Assembly: GCA_964304625.1 (NCBI GenBank)
Contig: OZ199839.1
Coordinates: forward strand, 8,432,001 to 8,496,000
Source: Kudoa neothunni
Taxonomy: Eukaryota; Cnidaria
DNA length: 64,000 nucleotides
Direction of reading: 5' to 3'
A program made the translations under genes and the position numbers. The stretch's first letter is position 1. Every line of letters begins with the position of its first letter. Below, piece after piece: positions 45,846 through 57,672 of this stretch. The notes beneath the pieces are model-generated. The model was not told the origin of the DNA. It searched no databases and saw only the letters and a program-made list of their open reading frames with translations.

Positions 45846-46946
45846 CAGTGTTTCCCAAATTGGGATGTGAACACATTATGGTGGGCGTGGAAAATCCTGA
45901 GTATTATTATGACAGGATAATGGTGGTATTCATGGGCATTATGATGCACTTTGAAGTCAACATCGGTTATTTTGAAGTGACGATTAACATCTCAAAAACA
46001 TAAAAAGCAATGCCCCATTATATACAAATTAATAATGGTATTTAACGTGTCCTTTATCGAATAGAATCAGAATGGCTTGATCTTATTCTTGTCTCATCTA
46101 GAACCGTTTAATCATTTTTTGACTAGACCTGATGTAATGTTGATTAATTTTGTGTTTATACTCTTAACTTTGCGTTTATTAACCCCATTTACACGAATGT
46201 CTTTCCTAATGAAAGTTGGATTACCACGAGTTTCATTTGACGTTGCTTTTGACTAAATTAAGAACTAAAGATGTTAATTTTTAAGGTCCATCGATAAATT
46301 ATGTTAGATATAATTGAATACATTATGATGAAAAAAAGTATAAATTAATTTCTTTCAAATTTGAATGTGATAGGGAGCTTTATTCAATGTTATAAACAGT
46401 TCCAGTTTAGACTTGCAAATTTCGGGATTCAAGACATTTTTGGGATTTTTATTTTGAAAAAATTGTTATATTATTCGTTCTTACTTTATTTTTAGAGGTA
46501 ATTAACATTCTTAGTTTAACTGTGTGCCCTGCTTGAGCATGTTTATGAATTCTCTTAGCAATAATTAATTAACATTTTTCTCAAAATAAATGTACTTTTT
46601 CACTTGAGGATCCTGATTTTATAATCTGTCTGCATCCACGTCCATCATTCAATGTAATTGAAACAAGACACACAGCTTCTTGCTCATTTGGAAGTTGGTA
46701 AGCAAATCGAAATGCATTTAGAGCGCTCGGAAAAAGTCCATCATAGTCATCACTGTGATAGTATTTCATATTTTATAATAAATATTTGGTTAAAAATCGA
46801 ACTGTATCAATATTTGTTACCCCGGAAAATCCTGAAATTTTTTAAGTCTATTTAAGTAAAAAAATCAATATTTTTGAAAAAGATGAGGAACGGAAATTTT
46901 TTTTAATACAAGTAGGGCGCGATAGAAAAGAGGTTGGGAAACACTG
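45846..46946. mobile_element. Non-autonomous or decayed hAT-like element (1.1 kb)
   Basis: Inverted ends CAGTGTTTCCCAA at 45846 and TTGGGAAACACTG at 46934-46946. Flanking octamers CTGTAGCC and CTATGACC agree at 6 of 8, compatible with an aged 8-bp target duplication. Inside, 46196-46262 repeats a segment of USO1 intron 10. A 62-codon minus frame at 46581-46769 (ALNAFRFAYQLPNEQEAVC) may be a transposase scrap but is not identified. Confidence 0.6.
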
Positions 46947-49900
46947 CTATGACCTCTAAGTGCCTTATATTTCATGCATAATTTTTTCTGGAATTTTTCT
47001 CAACCAAAAATTCGTTTTTGCCTAAGAAAATTCATATTCTTACGGGATATTGGACTATTTAAAATAATACTAACTAATACACAAATATTTCAAATACATT
47101 TTTGCAGAAACAAATTTTGAAATTATTCATCAATAGAACCTCTTTGACCATCATTATCTACATTATAAAATAAATATTAAAGAACGAAATATTTTAATAT
47201 TTTTATGAAATCATTGTAGTCATGGTGTGGCACTTTTCTATAAAATATATAATTTAATGTTAGGTTATATTTTAGAATTTAATTATTGCAATGCAATTAT
47301 TTCCATTTCGACCCAAAAATGTATCTTTCGGTGAAACCATAGAATATGATGATTCTCATTTAATAGTTAATATTTCTGATGATTTATAGCCTTATTTCTA
47401 TTTTATAATAATGAAAATTTTATATTTAAATTGAATGTATACTATAATGCCGAAGTAACTAACAAAAAACTAATGCAATACATAAATTAAAGATCGTACG
47501 CAGGTCAATCACTTAAGTTATTTAGAAAAGTTTTACTATAAAAGATTTTACTTTAATTTTAAATTTATAACTGACGTTATAGTAATTCAATAAAAAGATT
47601 AAAATAATAATTTTGATATAAATCGAAATGATTGAAATTTTACTGAAAAATTCTGAATATCATGCTATTATTTTATGCATAATATTTGTAATAAATTCCG
47701 AGTATTAAAATCCACAAATCGTGCCCAAATTTCGCAACTTGAATCCAACATTAAAAAGATTATTAAGTTTATGGTTCCATTATCTTGTACATTAAGAGTC
47801 CTAGAAATCATCTTTTCCTGCATCTTAATCCATGATAATTTTGTTTTGAAAACTCACCTGACCGAAAAAGTCACTTAAACCAGCAAATAATGATGAATTC
47901 TTATTACAGAAAAAAGGTTTTCTGGCGTTTATCTCAGCGTCTAATTGTAACTGTAATAGAATTTATAGTTGAAATATTGAAAAACAGTTTTATGCTTAAT
48001 ACGAATAAAGACATTAATAAATTATTTGAGAGTTCTGTTACGATTCTCAATTTAGATCAAACTCATAAAATTTTTCTAAACCCTATATTGCTCATAGCAA
48101 ATCTTTATCATCAGATAATCGGTTTTTAATGATTTCAAAACAATATCGCTACTAATAATATAAATCACTTCCATTAATTTATAATTAAGATATTTTTAAT
48201 TTTATATTTCAGAATATAATAATGTACTTGTTTTATTATTCTTTATCATATTTACTATAGGTTATTTTGTGTGTTAGCAGTAAAAATGCCAAATAGCTAA
48301 TGATTATATTTCTATTATTTTTGTATCCATTGTTAAATCCAATATTCATCGCAATAACTGCGTAAATTTGTTAGCTTATATTAAATTTATCAATACACAA
48401 ACTAAAATAAATTGCTAGTTTCAGAAAATATAAATTAATTTGAACGTTATATAATATTGAATCAAAGAAATTAATATTTTTCCCCTGCTAAAAAATATTA
48501 AACCAACAAATTCTCCATCAGAGAAAACTGGTGATTTCGGCTCATTGTAGATAAGATTTTTCAAAATAATTAAAATTATGGCTAAAAAATAACAATTGTC
48601 AATAGTAATACGCCAACACAAATTTATAATTTATAAGTTAAAAGAAATTATCAACATTTTTATTGAATTTAGGAATCTTATTTATTAGATTAAATATTAA
48701 AAAACTTCAAAATTATTTATATTTAAATCAAATATCTGATTTAACAAAATAACTTAAAAAATGTATTTCTACATGTTTCACTTAATCAAATATTCAATAG
48801 CTATTAAAAATATGAGAATATTTATTCTTCTAAAAATAAACAATTGATTTTTTTATTCATTTAATATGAGAATCGTCAACCGATAATTAAGTAATCTTCA
48901 GGATAACCAAACAATATAGTTACATTGGAATTCATAGATCAACCGGATTGCTAGGAAAATGTATATTATAATCCAACGATTATCACATTATTAGGAAATT
49001 TAAATATATTTTTGAACAAAATTTTTTAATTAGACATAGCTATTATCTTATATTATTGTGTCCAGTTGAGTGTAGTATTGAACCCACAGATTCTAAAAAA
49101 TATAATTTATACATTAACTATAATGTGGATTGATTTTATTAAAAGTATCTGTATCAGTACTCAATACCTTCTTAATTTACTTATTTTGTATATAGAATGA
49201 TCTCATATAATAAATTATGGAGTGACGATTAAGCCTAAATACTCAGGGATTGACGTCCAATTTCGTTTTTATTTAGATTGAAAAAAGTTTAACTCCGAAA
49301 ATCCAATGTTCCGCTGTTTTTTTGACAGCCTATTGTTGGTATCACGACTCTCTATTGCTTTAGCTCAGATCCGTAGTGCCTCTTAAAAAATGATAACTGA
49401 TCTACCAATAAGTCAAGTGGGGGTATTCATGGTATATTGTTGAGATACACATTGGACATTTTAATTTGAAATCCAAAATATTATTGGGTCAAAACTACAA
49501 TTATAAATCGTATTTCTACCATAATAACCAGCAATTTAATTTTTAAGATCATTATATGAGCATGCACACCTACTTAATTTAAATAATCATAGTCCTTATT
49601 AATAGTTTTTTGGAATGATTTATTTTTTATGCTATCTTTAAACGAAATATTTATTGCTTATTTTTACGTTCTTATGACAAAAAATAATCATGCTTATAAA
49701 TACATACAGAATAAACATTGTCCTACTAATAAATATTTCATTTAATTTGGCATAAATAGTTTATCGTGTAACTGAAGTAGTTGTCAAAACCCACCTGATG
49801 ACACTTTAAATTGGTTAAAATTGTAAAGAATTATGTTCATTGAAAATCTGACTAAATAAATAAAATATAAAAATTTGTATTTAATAATTATTCTGTTATT

Positions 49901-50036
49901 CTCATTAAAAAATTTATATTCTACATATTTGAGAAAAGGAAACGATCCAATAAAGTACAAAAATAATAAATTAACGGGCAGTTAAATGATACGCACATTG
50001 AAGTATATGACGGTAGATAAAATTTCACAACCAAAC
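46947..50036. other. Long gene-poor AT-rich region
   Basis: Two adjacent open frames at 47675-47878 and 47890-48129 are slightly longer than background and include some hydrophobic patches, but lack homology, splice support or promoter signals. Nothing else seen. Confidence 0.5.
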
Positions 50037-52590
50037 TCAACCTTTAATCACAGCAACAGGACGTAGTTTGACACATTTTTTGCTAATTCCGACATCATGG
50101 CCTAAAAATGAAAGATAAGTTAATGGCGCGAACCGACTATATTGTTAGATTAATCATACATGTTTGTACAACATCGTCAACATTTTTGTAGGATTCAGGT
50201 GACTAACCAAAATAAATTTAGGAAAAAACAATAAATCAAATAACCTCCTCCATAACAAGTTTGGGTGTGGCAACACGGATCGCAATACCCATTTCCTTTA
50301 GTCTTTGGAGAACGGTACGGTAATCAATATCTCGTCTAAATTCACCATAATAATTACCATCAATTGTAACAAGAATACAAACCTCGACTTGGATCTAGAT
50401 AATGAACGTCCCTAAAAATAAACGTCAATAATTATCATTTAGTTTAAAAAAATACAGCTCCATGACATGTGGTACCAAAAGTTTGTTCCATTCCTTTGTC
50501 AGTTCCAGTCAACAGATAACTATATATGTCGTTATATGAACAGAAATTCACCTCCATAGTTTACCTAGACGTTCCCATGGTACCTCCAATGAGTACAGGC
50601 TGACCAGTGGCCTTAAATACAAAAAATAGCACGTTAAAACATAGAATTCATAAATTTGGTGCATTAAATGGAGAGTTTACTTGATAGTCGACTGGTATAA
50701 GAGGATGATTAGGAGGGAACGCTCTAGTTGCTCCTTTTCGGTGAACCAACAGTCGTTTTTCTTTTCCATCCACAATATGATTTTCATATTTGGCGATGTT
50801 GTGCGAGACATCATAGATGAGTCGCATACCAAGATCATCAGCAGTGGAGTTGAAAACTTTAGAGAAAGCCTTTATCGCCGAATCGCAACATTTAGCGAAA
50901 TTGTGATTCAACAAATTAAAAATAACCTTTCTAGCAAGGAAAGTCATCGCGCTTCTATTGACAAATGCAAAATTGGTGGCAGCATTCATAGCTTTGATGT
51001 AGTTTTGACCCTCATTTGAATTGATCTTGGCACAAGCTAACTATAATATTCCCATATCAATCTTAAAAATTTACGTATAAATATCACCTGTCTATCGTTA
51101 ATAGCAATGTTATCTCTAGCCATGACCTTCTCCATTTGGACCAGAGCATCTAAAAATCAATTATTTAAACATACTTTAAATCAATGGAAACGCAGTATAC
51201 CAGTGGCGACCTGATGGCCTAAACCTCGAGATCCACTATGGATCATAATACAGACCTATATACAAATGTATTTGAATTAACAAAAATAACCGAAAATACC
51301 TGTCCAACAAATTCAATACCAAATACGGAAGCATTAGTTTTATCGTAGATTTCCTCAACACATTGGACTTCGGCATAATGATTCCCAGCGCCCAAAGTTC
51401 CCAACTATCCTCATCATTAGACTCATTAGACTCACTCATTAAACTCATTAAATTCATTAGAACTAGTTGATCGATAGATTTTACGCAAGGTTAAATACCT
51501 GAGGAAGTCCTCGTTTTTGAGCCTTTAACGAAACCTTGGAGGCATCAGCGTCAGGCATATTGCCGTTTTCTTCACAATGCATTTTGTCTTCTTCCCAAGC
51601 ATAGCCTAATTTTACAAAAATAATCGTATTCAACTACATCCACAACCTCTAAAAGTTGAAGTAATGAAAAATAACCTTGTGCAACGGACCAATCCAAACC
51701 ATCTTCTAATACGTTTGTAAGTTCGCTAAAAGTTGAAGTAAATTAAACTAAACATACTAACCAACAAAATTTACTTCGACGTCACAGGTATCAAACCTCT
51801 GGAACCAACTCCAACAGGAATGTGATCGTAGAGTGCCTATAAATCGATTTATAAAAATAAAATATGGAAAATAAACTTGAGCAATTTTCTCCTTGCAAGG
51901 ATCGACATCTTTGATTGAAAGGTTGGTTCGAATCAATCGTACTCCACAGTTGATATCGAAACCAACTCCACCTACGCACTTTGTTATTAGTAATAGAAGG
52001 GAATCGAGCAACCTGGGGATACAACAGCATCCTGATCAGCGGTATCAAACGCTGCCACATTTCCTAAAATTTAAACGTATTCAATAAAATAACAAAAAAT
52101 CTATTATACATACCTATGGCAAAACCATACCCTGAATGAACATCAGGCAAACCGATAGATTTCTATTTAAATAGAAGAATATTGAACTTATTGTATTAAC
52201 GCTCAATAAATGATACCCCAACAATTCCGGGTAAAGATGCAACATTTGCAATTTGCTTCATACCAGGTAGAAATCCTCCGAAACCTACGTATACACATAC
52301 ACACATATTTTAATCTTGAATATTGTTATCTAACAACACATTACCCCCTTTGGTTGAAAAAGTCTGCAATTCTTCAAACATTAATTTTTTTAAGATTATC
52401 ATTCACATAAAAAATCCCTTCCACCTATCAACAATATGAATATTAATATTCATATTAATTATTGGCTTGATTAGCACAATGAATAGATCGGTACATTCAT
52501 ATTAGGTACAAACCCTTTTTTGATTAGATAAGTGTGGTTGTTCACTTCCTCAATATATTTCAGCTCTTCGTCGTACGTTCTCACAACCAT
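50037..52590 (-). CDS. RTCB: tRNA-splicing ligase RtcB homologue
   Basis: Minus strand, at least a dozen exons with 30-70 bp introns, from the ATG at 52590 ([18 protein letters not shown]) to the TGA at 50037-50039 after LRPVAVIKG. The order of conserved blocks is complete: [57 protein letters not shown] (manganese-binding Cys), [58 protein letters not shown] (guanylylated His) and [16 protein letters not shown]. RtcB joins tRNA halves, and XBP1 mRNA in the unfolded protein response, using GTP. The frame 50648-50989 runs through a 51-nt intron without stops (between LARK and AFSKVFNS). Exon 2 (52424-52345) is out of frame by one base at an A7 run (52385-52391). Confidence 0.95.
52385..52391 (-). 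other. Homopolymer frameshift in RTCB exon 2
   Basis: A run of seven A (minus strand) breaks the frame between the NDNL and MFEEL segments. Six would keep both halves and both splice phases consistent. In a gene otherwise intact this looks like a sequencing or assembly indel. Confidence 0.7.
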
Positions 52591-53113
52591 AACTTATCAA
52601 GACAGTGTTAAGAATAGGAAAGTAATAAAAAATGTCATGCGCATAGAAAACCCCATATTTCCCCTATATTATATTTTCACAAAAAACAAATGAAAATATT
52701 CGAATAAGCAAATTTATGGGAACATTTATCTAAAAATAGAAACGAGATCATTTGACTGTGTGTTTGCCAAATAAAGCGTAGTTTATAAATAGGATTAGCT
52801 ATTATGCTAATATACAAATAAATGTATATTTGGTTGGGATTCACATTATCAATTACTAATACTTTTCAAATTTGTTGTTCTTGATATATTAATCGTTTCT
52901 TTATACATTGGGAATAGTTATTCAATTTTTCGAGACTTAAAAATACATAAAATTTATGTGTAATAACTATCCCAAGAATCTCCTATATTTATTATTCAAA
53001 TTTTGCATGGCTGAAATTTGATATACGTCCCCTTAAGTCCCTTTCAAAATTGGGGTTAATGTGACATGTTGAGAATTAAATTAATCACAATAATGCAGCC
53101 TGTTTAATCCGCC

Positions 53114-54043
53114 ATGATTCCTCCAATGAGTGCTCTAGAATATATATTTGAGAATGAAGAGAATTCTATCAAATAGTTAATTGAAAATAATGTTTTTCAG
53201 ACACCAAATATATGTGCCCATTGCAATTATGATAATTTTACGCAACACAGGAAAAACTGGAGATGCTGCAGCAAGAGGAAGTGTAGAAAAGAAATTTAAA
53301 TTTTGGAAAAAACATTTTTCAAACACACCAACATCAAACTAAAAATTAATGCAATCCTCAAATTATCTTATTATTGGTTAGTTGGCGTGAGGACAGTTGA
53401 TTTGATAAAAATTACTGGTCATTCGTCCCAAACAGTCACAAATTACTCTCATTATTTTAGACAAATAGTTGGTGACAGTCTAGATTTCGAAGATATCATC
53501 ATCATCATCATCATCATTATCTGTGGGGAAAACATAATCGTCGAAGTCGATGAATCAAAGTTTGGAAAGCGTAAATACAACCGAGGTCATGATGTTAATG
53601 GAGCATGGATACATAGTGGTGTAGAAAGGACACCCGAAAGGAAATTTTTCCTTATTGAAGTTCCAAATAGAACGGCAGAAACATTAATAGAAATAATAAA
53701 AACTCACGTAAAGCCATATTCAATTATAATAACCGATTGTTTCAAGAGTTATTCTACATCGCATAACTTCTATCAGCATTTAACAGTTAACCGTAGCATT
53801 GAATATGTTGATAGTACTACTGGAGCACACACAAACACAATTAAAGGTACGTGGGGAGCTATAAAGTACAAAATTTCACCTAGAAATAGAACATCTTCAG
53901 TCCAAGATGATGGCTCTGTTTCTATGGAGGGGATCAACGAATTCCTGGCAGAATTTCAGTGGTGGAGAAAAAACTGTAATGATCTCTGGAATGGTTTCAT
54001 CTGTGCACTTCAAATCGTGATGTATGACATCGTATTAGAATAA
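53114..54043 (+). pseudogene. Merlin/ISXO2 (IS1595-like) transposase, copy 2, inactivated
   Basis: The frame starts at ATG 53114 (MIPPMSALEYIFENEENSIK) and is broken by TAG at 53174-53176 and TAA at 53297-53299, then is open to 54043. A zinc-ribbon region (ICAHC, WRCCSKRKCRKE) lies between the two stops. In the core, VEVDESKFGK and IIITDCF keep the two Asp, but the third acid is Lys in NTIKGTW (Glu in copy 1). An ATC repeat has expanded at 53494-53520, inserting a run of Ile. The C-terminal part (ISPRNRTSS ... FQWWRKNCNDLW) is intact and shows where copy 1 should end. Divergence between copies suggests separate insertions. Confidence 0.88.
53494..53520 (+). repeat. (ATC)n microsatellite inside the Merlin relic
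   Basis: Seven to eight ATC units, in frame, producing poly-Ile just before the first catalytic Asp block; absent from copy 1. Confidence 0.9.
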
Positions 54044-54565
54044 CTATAGACTATCACTTACATATCGTTATTATTAAATATAATCTTGTTTATTACAAAA
54101 TAAATCTTTTTTCGAACGGGGCTTAAAGGGAGGCGTATATCAAATGTGGTCCTTTCGCGTAGTCGTAATATATTTTTTCGTTTATTTCCTTCGATTAATT
54201 CAAGTATGATTTTTAGTGTACGCGTTTGCGCGTAACATAGCTACAAAATTCTCTTGCTACACTTATCAACGATGCTATCCTAATGTATGTGTTAGATTTA
54301 GTAAAAATTTAACTTAAACCTAAATACCGTTTGTAAAATGTAATTGAATTAAATAATGAATTTTTAGGTTGATGAAATTTTTATATTAACATTCTAATAT
54401 GGATAAATATATTCTGCTTATTTCGAATTTGCTGATATTTTAAATTAAATGTAACGCTATATTACTAATCCCTAAAATGGACGTTTGGATTTTTACTCAC
54501 AATATTGAAATTGAGCACGCTTGAAAAAAAATAGGAAATTACTTCATTATTCTAATGCTCTAATG

Positions 54566-55219
54566 CAGGGGTTCTCAGTAATTTTTCCAATTTTACTCCC
54601 TCGAACTGGAGAAAAATTAAAATTCATATTTATTTATCTTTTATTTATTTAAACGTTTTATACTCGTTTAACATCGTAGAGGTTATTTGAGGGGTAAATT
54701 TTGATTGTAAAAAGCGTGTACACTTTGATAATGAAATTTTTGAACCCGTCAGCTCTTATTAACAAGTATCTACAGATTGAATTTTATTGATATGCTAAAT
54801 TAAATTATATCTATCCAAATCCATCTCTCAAAGTGAACAAAATAATTAAAAATAATCGAAACTAGTAACATCTAAATAGTACATACCTTGCAAATAACCA
54901 TTATAAATATGTATTAAAGTATTATTATTATTATTATTATTAATCTTAATCTTAATATCGGGATACATCTTTAAAGGTAAACGAGGCATAAAAGATAGAT
55001 ACTGATAGTAGCTTTATAAATAGTTGTTAAATATCTATTCCTAAAATATTTTAAATATTTCTGACAACTTCTTATTGAGTTCAATTGCCGCGAATAATCT
55101 AATTCCTTAGAAACCATTTAGTACGTCACAAATCCCCTATGCAAAAATTGCTCCTATCAAATTTTGATGCCACCTAGTTTCCGCTGTCAATGAATTTTAC
55201 TCCCGGTTGAGAACACCTG
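54566..55219. mobile_element. hAT MITE (654 bp) with perfect 8-bp target duplication
   Basis: Ends CAGGGGTTCTCAGTAA and, inverted, TTGAGAACACCTG. CTCTAATG is directly repeated at 54558-54565 and 55220-55227. The terminal repeats are of the CAGGGGTTCTCAA type common in hAT elements. No coding capacity; it contains an ATT repeat near 54925. The perfect duplication suggests a fairly recent insertion. Confidence 0.88.
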
Positions 55220-55227
55220 CTCTAATG

Positions 55228-56543
55228 TACTTTAAACTCGCTTACCTCTGATGGATTTTGGGGTTAAAAAATACTCCAGGTTTTTTTATTACATATGCAA
55301 GACAAAAATACAATTACTCGAAATTATACTGAAGAAAATAATTATATTTTCAAAATCAGCTGAAAATAAATAAATTAAGTCTATAGTAACCTTTACCTTT
55401 ATTAAAATCAGTTTTGCTAAAAATCATTACACTAATTTATAGGTCAATGTTTCTTGATTCATTTTAATTTCCTCGACCCTGCCACTTTTGAGGACAACTC
55501 CGCACCCCTTCTAAAAAAATTGAATTAAATATGGATTTATTTTTAGGCTGGAAATTATTTTTTCTAAATTTACGTGGAACAAACCCGTCCATCTTAACAA
55601 GAAAACCAATGTAAATAAAATAAATACAACCGATATTAAATTAAATGTTTTGACTTTTTCTCTCTCATTATCTTATTATTTGGACAATGATTATGTAAAA
55701 AGAGGTTCTGTATAAGTTAAAGACATGCATTAATCATAATTTGTAAATGGACTAGATATATAAATATTTAAATGCAAAATATATCTAATCGCGCACGCGC
55801 GAAGTGTTGAGTTTGGGAACTAAATATTTTAATTGATAATTTAAATGTTACATGAAGAAATAAACGTTTGATTCAATCTAGAATATAAACCTTTAGTTCA
55901 TATATTTTTTTAATTCAAATTGATTTTAATTTTTAATATAAAAACCTGCAATAATTAAACAATAAGTTAAATAATTTGATCTTGACATTAATTAAACTAT
56001 AATTCCCACTCTATTTTAGAATATTTTAAAAATTATGGAACACAATTTATTTAAGAAATCAACCAAAATTGAAATATATGTAAAATTTGTATTATCTTTT
56101 TTATATAAATGTAAACATTTCTATTATTATTAATTTATGTCGAAATATTTAAGTTTAAAACAATTAATTGATCTATAAATAAAAAAATAAATGATCATTT
56201 TATTCCGTATATTAATAATGAGGAAACAATATATTTAATTTTTAAATTAATTTTCAGTATAATTCATCAAATGACTATTTGACTATCAAACTTTTTCCAG
56301 CTTCGATTGCTCACGAATGGCACATTATATATTATGAGAAAGATTCGGATTAATTGGAATCTTTACAGTACGAAAACTTCATTTCGGGCGCAGAAGTTTT
56401 TCGTTGACTCAAAATGGGAGCCTTGGATAACAAGAGGTCCGAGAACCTCCAATCGGGAAGTCCTGTTGTAATTAATGGGGAGATTTTTATTGTGCATCAT
56501 ATAAAATATATTATTTAATAAATATGACAATATAATTAATTGT
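55228..56543. other. Gene-free stretch
   Basis: Near 55230-55300 a segment GGGGTTAAAAAATACTCC followed by a T-run and ATTACATAT resembles the inner part of piggyBac-type ends. An isolated CGCGCACGCGCG motif occurs at about 55791. No gene. Confidence 0.5.
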
Positions 56544-57448
56544 TTAACCTTCCGAGCACCTCAAAACAAACTATACACTTGGTGCTTTTAAGGTCAAACT
56601 GACCTTGGGTTTTTATTACATCATAAAATGTAAAAAATAATCATACAATCTTCAGTAAAATTACGTAGAATTTTCACCAAAATATGCACTACGTGTAAAC
56701 TAAATAGTTCGAATACGTGCAAATTTGTTGGCGTGATAACTCAATTTTTTAGATGTATATGTAGTTAAAAGAATTTTACATATAAAATATTGATAAATTA
56801 AGTTCAACTATAACGTTTATGACGAATTAGTTTCCTATAGTTGGTAACCACGTTTACGTATTCCCCTCGGGGACATGTTGAAACTAAAAATAATCACTTA
56901 ACCACTTTAATACAATTTGAATCGCACGTTAACACTAAGAATATTTTGTATTTCGGTCATTGGATATAATTTATAACATAAAAATATTCAAGTCCTCATC
57001 ATTATCGTCTTATTCGCTATGAGAAATATCTGAGATATCACTGCAGCTACTATTCTGATAATCCATTCTCATAAGGGAGATGTTGTGCAGGAGTTAAATG
57101 TATTTAATTAAATTATTTGGTAACAATTAAAGCGGTAAATTTAAATATTTCCCATCAGGAAATTCTTGATCCAATGAGGATTTCTCAACATCTTTTTATG
57201 TTTAATTTTGACAAAAAATGAGTAGGTGTATTTTTTAACCCAAAATCAGTCAGAGAATGGAAATTGCATAACTCAGCTATTTGATTATATACGTTCATAA
57301 TTTTGTATCGGGGATCCAAAATGATATGTTTGGGAAAAGATGGAATCCTAGAATTGACGAAATCAGAAATATGCAGAAATTAGATAAACAATATCCTATA
57401 TATGGAGGAGTTATTTTCACCCAAATCTAGTATCTAGTAGAGGGTTAA
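56544..57448. mobile_element. Probable piggyBac-like non-autonomous element
   Basis: Left end TTAACCTTCCGAGCACC at 56544 with the hairpin AAGGTCAAACTGACCTT. Right end, reverse-complemented from 57448, TTAACCCTCTACTAGATAC with TTTGGGTGAAAATAACTCC. TT/AA at both limits fits a TTAA duplication. Inside, minus-strand sequence near 57000-57060 is rich in Asp/Ser/Glu codons, like the acidic N-terminus of piggyBac transposases. Pairing of the two ends is inferred. Confidence 0.5.
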
Positions 57449-57672
57449 AATATAATAAATTATTTTTATTAAGATCAAAAAATTAAAATAAGTAGCTTCG
57501 GAAGAGAAAATTCAAGAGTGATTTCATACTATTAGAACAGAAGAAATTCCAAATAACTGAACATAGATATACACCTCGAATAGATAAATAAACTATAATA
57601 CATCAACACTACTGTTAAAATGGATAAATTCAATAAAAATATAGTTGTATCGAAGCACTGGTCGAATCTTAA

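Noticed and set aside
46581-46769. Minus frame inside the hAT-like element
   Set aside because: Might be a transposase scrap but too short and diverged to name.
45846-46946. Reading CAGTGTTTCCCAA ends as mariner-type
   Set aside because: Flanks fit an 8-bp rather than a TA duplication, and end sequence is closer to hAT.
47675-48129. Two adjacent frames with hydrophobic patches
   Set aside because: Considered as a two-exon gene, but no in-phase GT-AG junction or family similarity was found; kept only as a note on the gene-poor region.
54920-54960. ATT/ATCTTA repeats as a CRISPR-like or satellite array
   Set aside because: Simple microsatellite without spacers.
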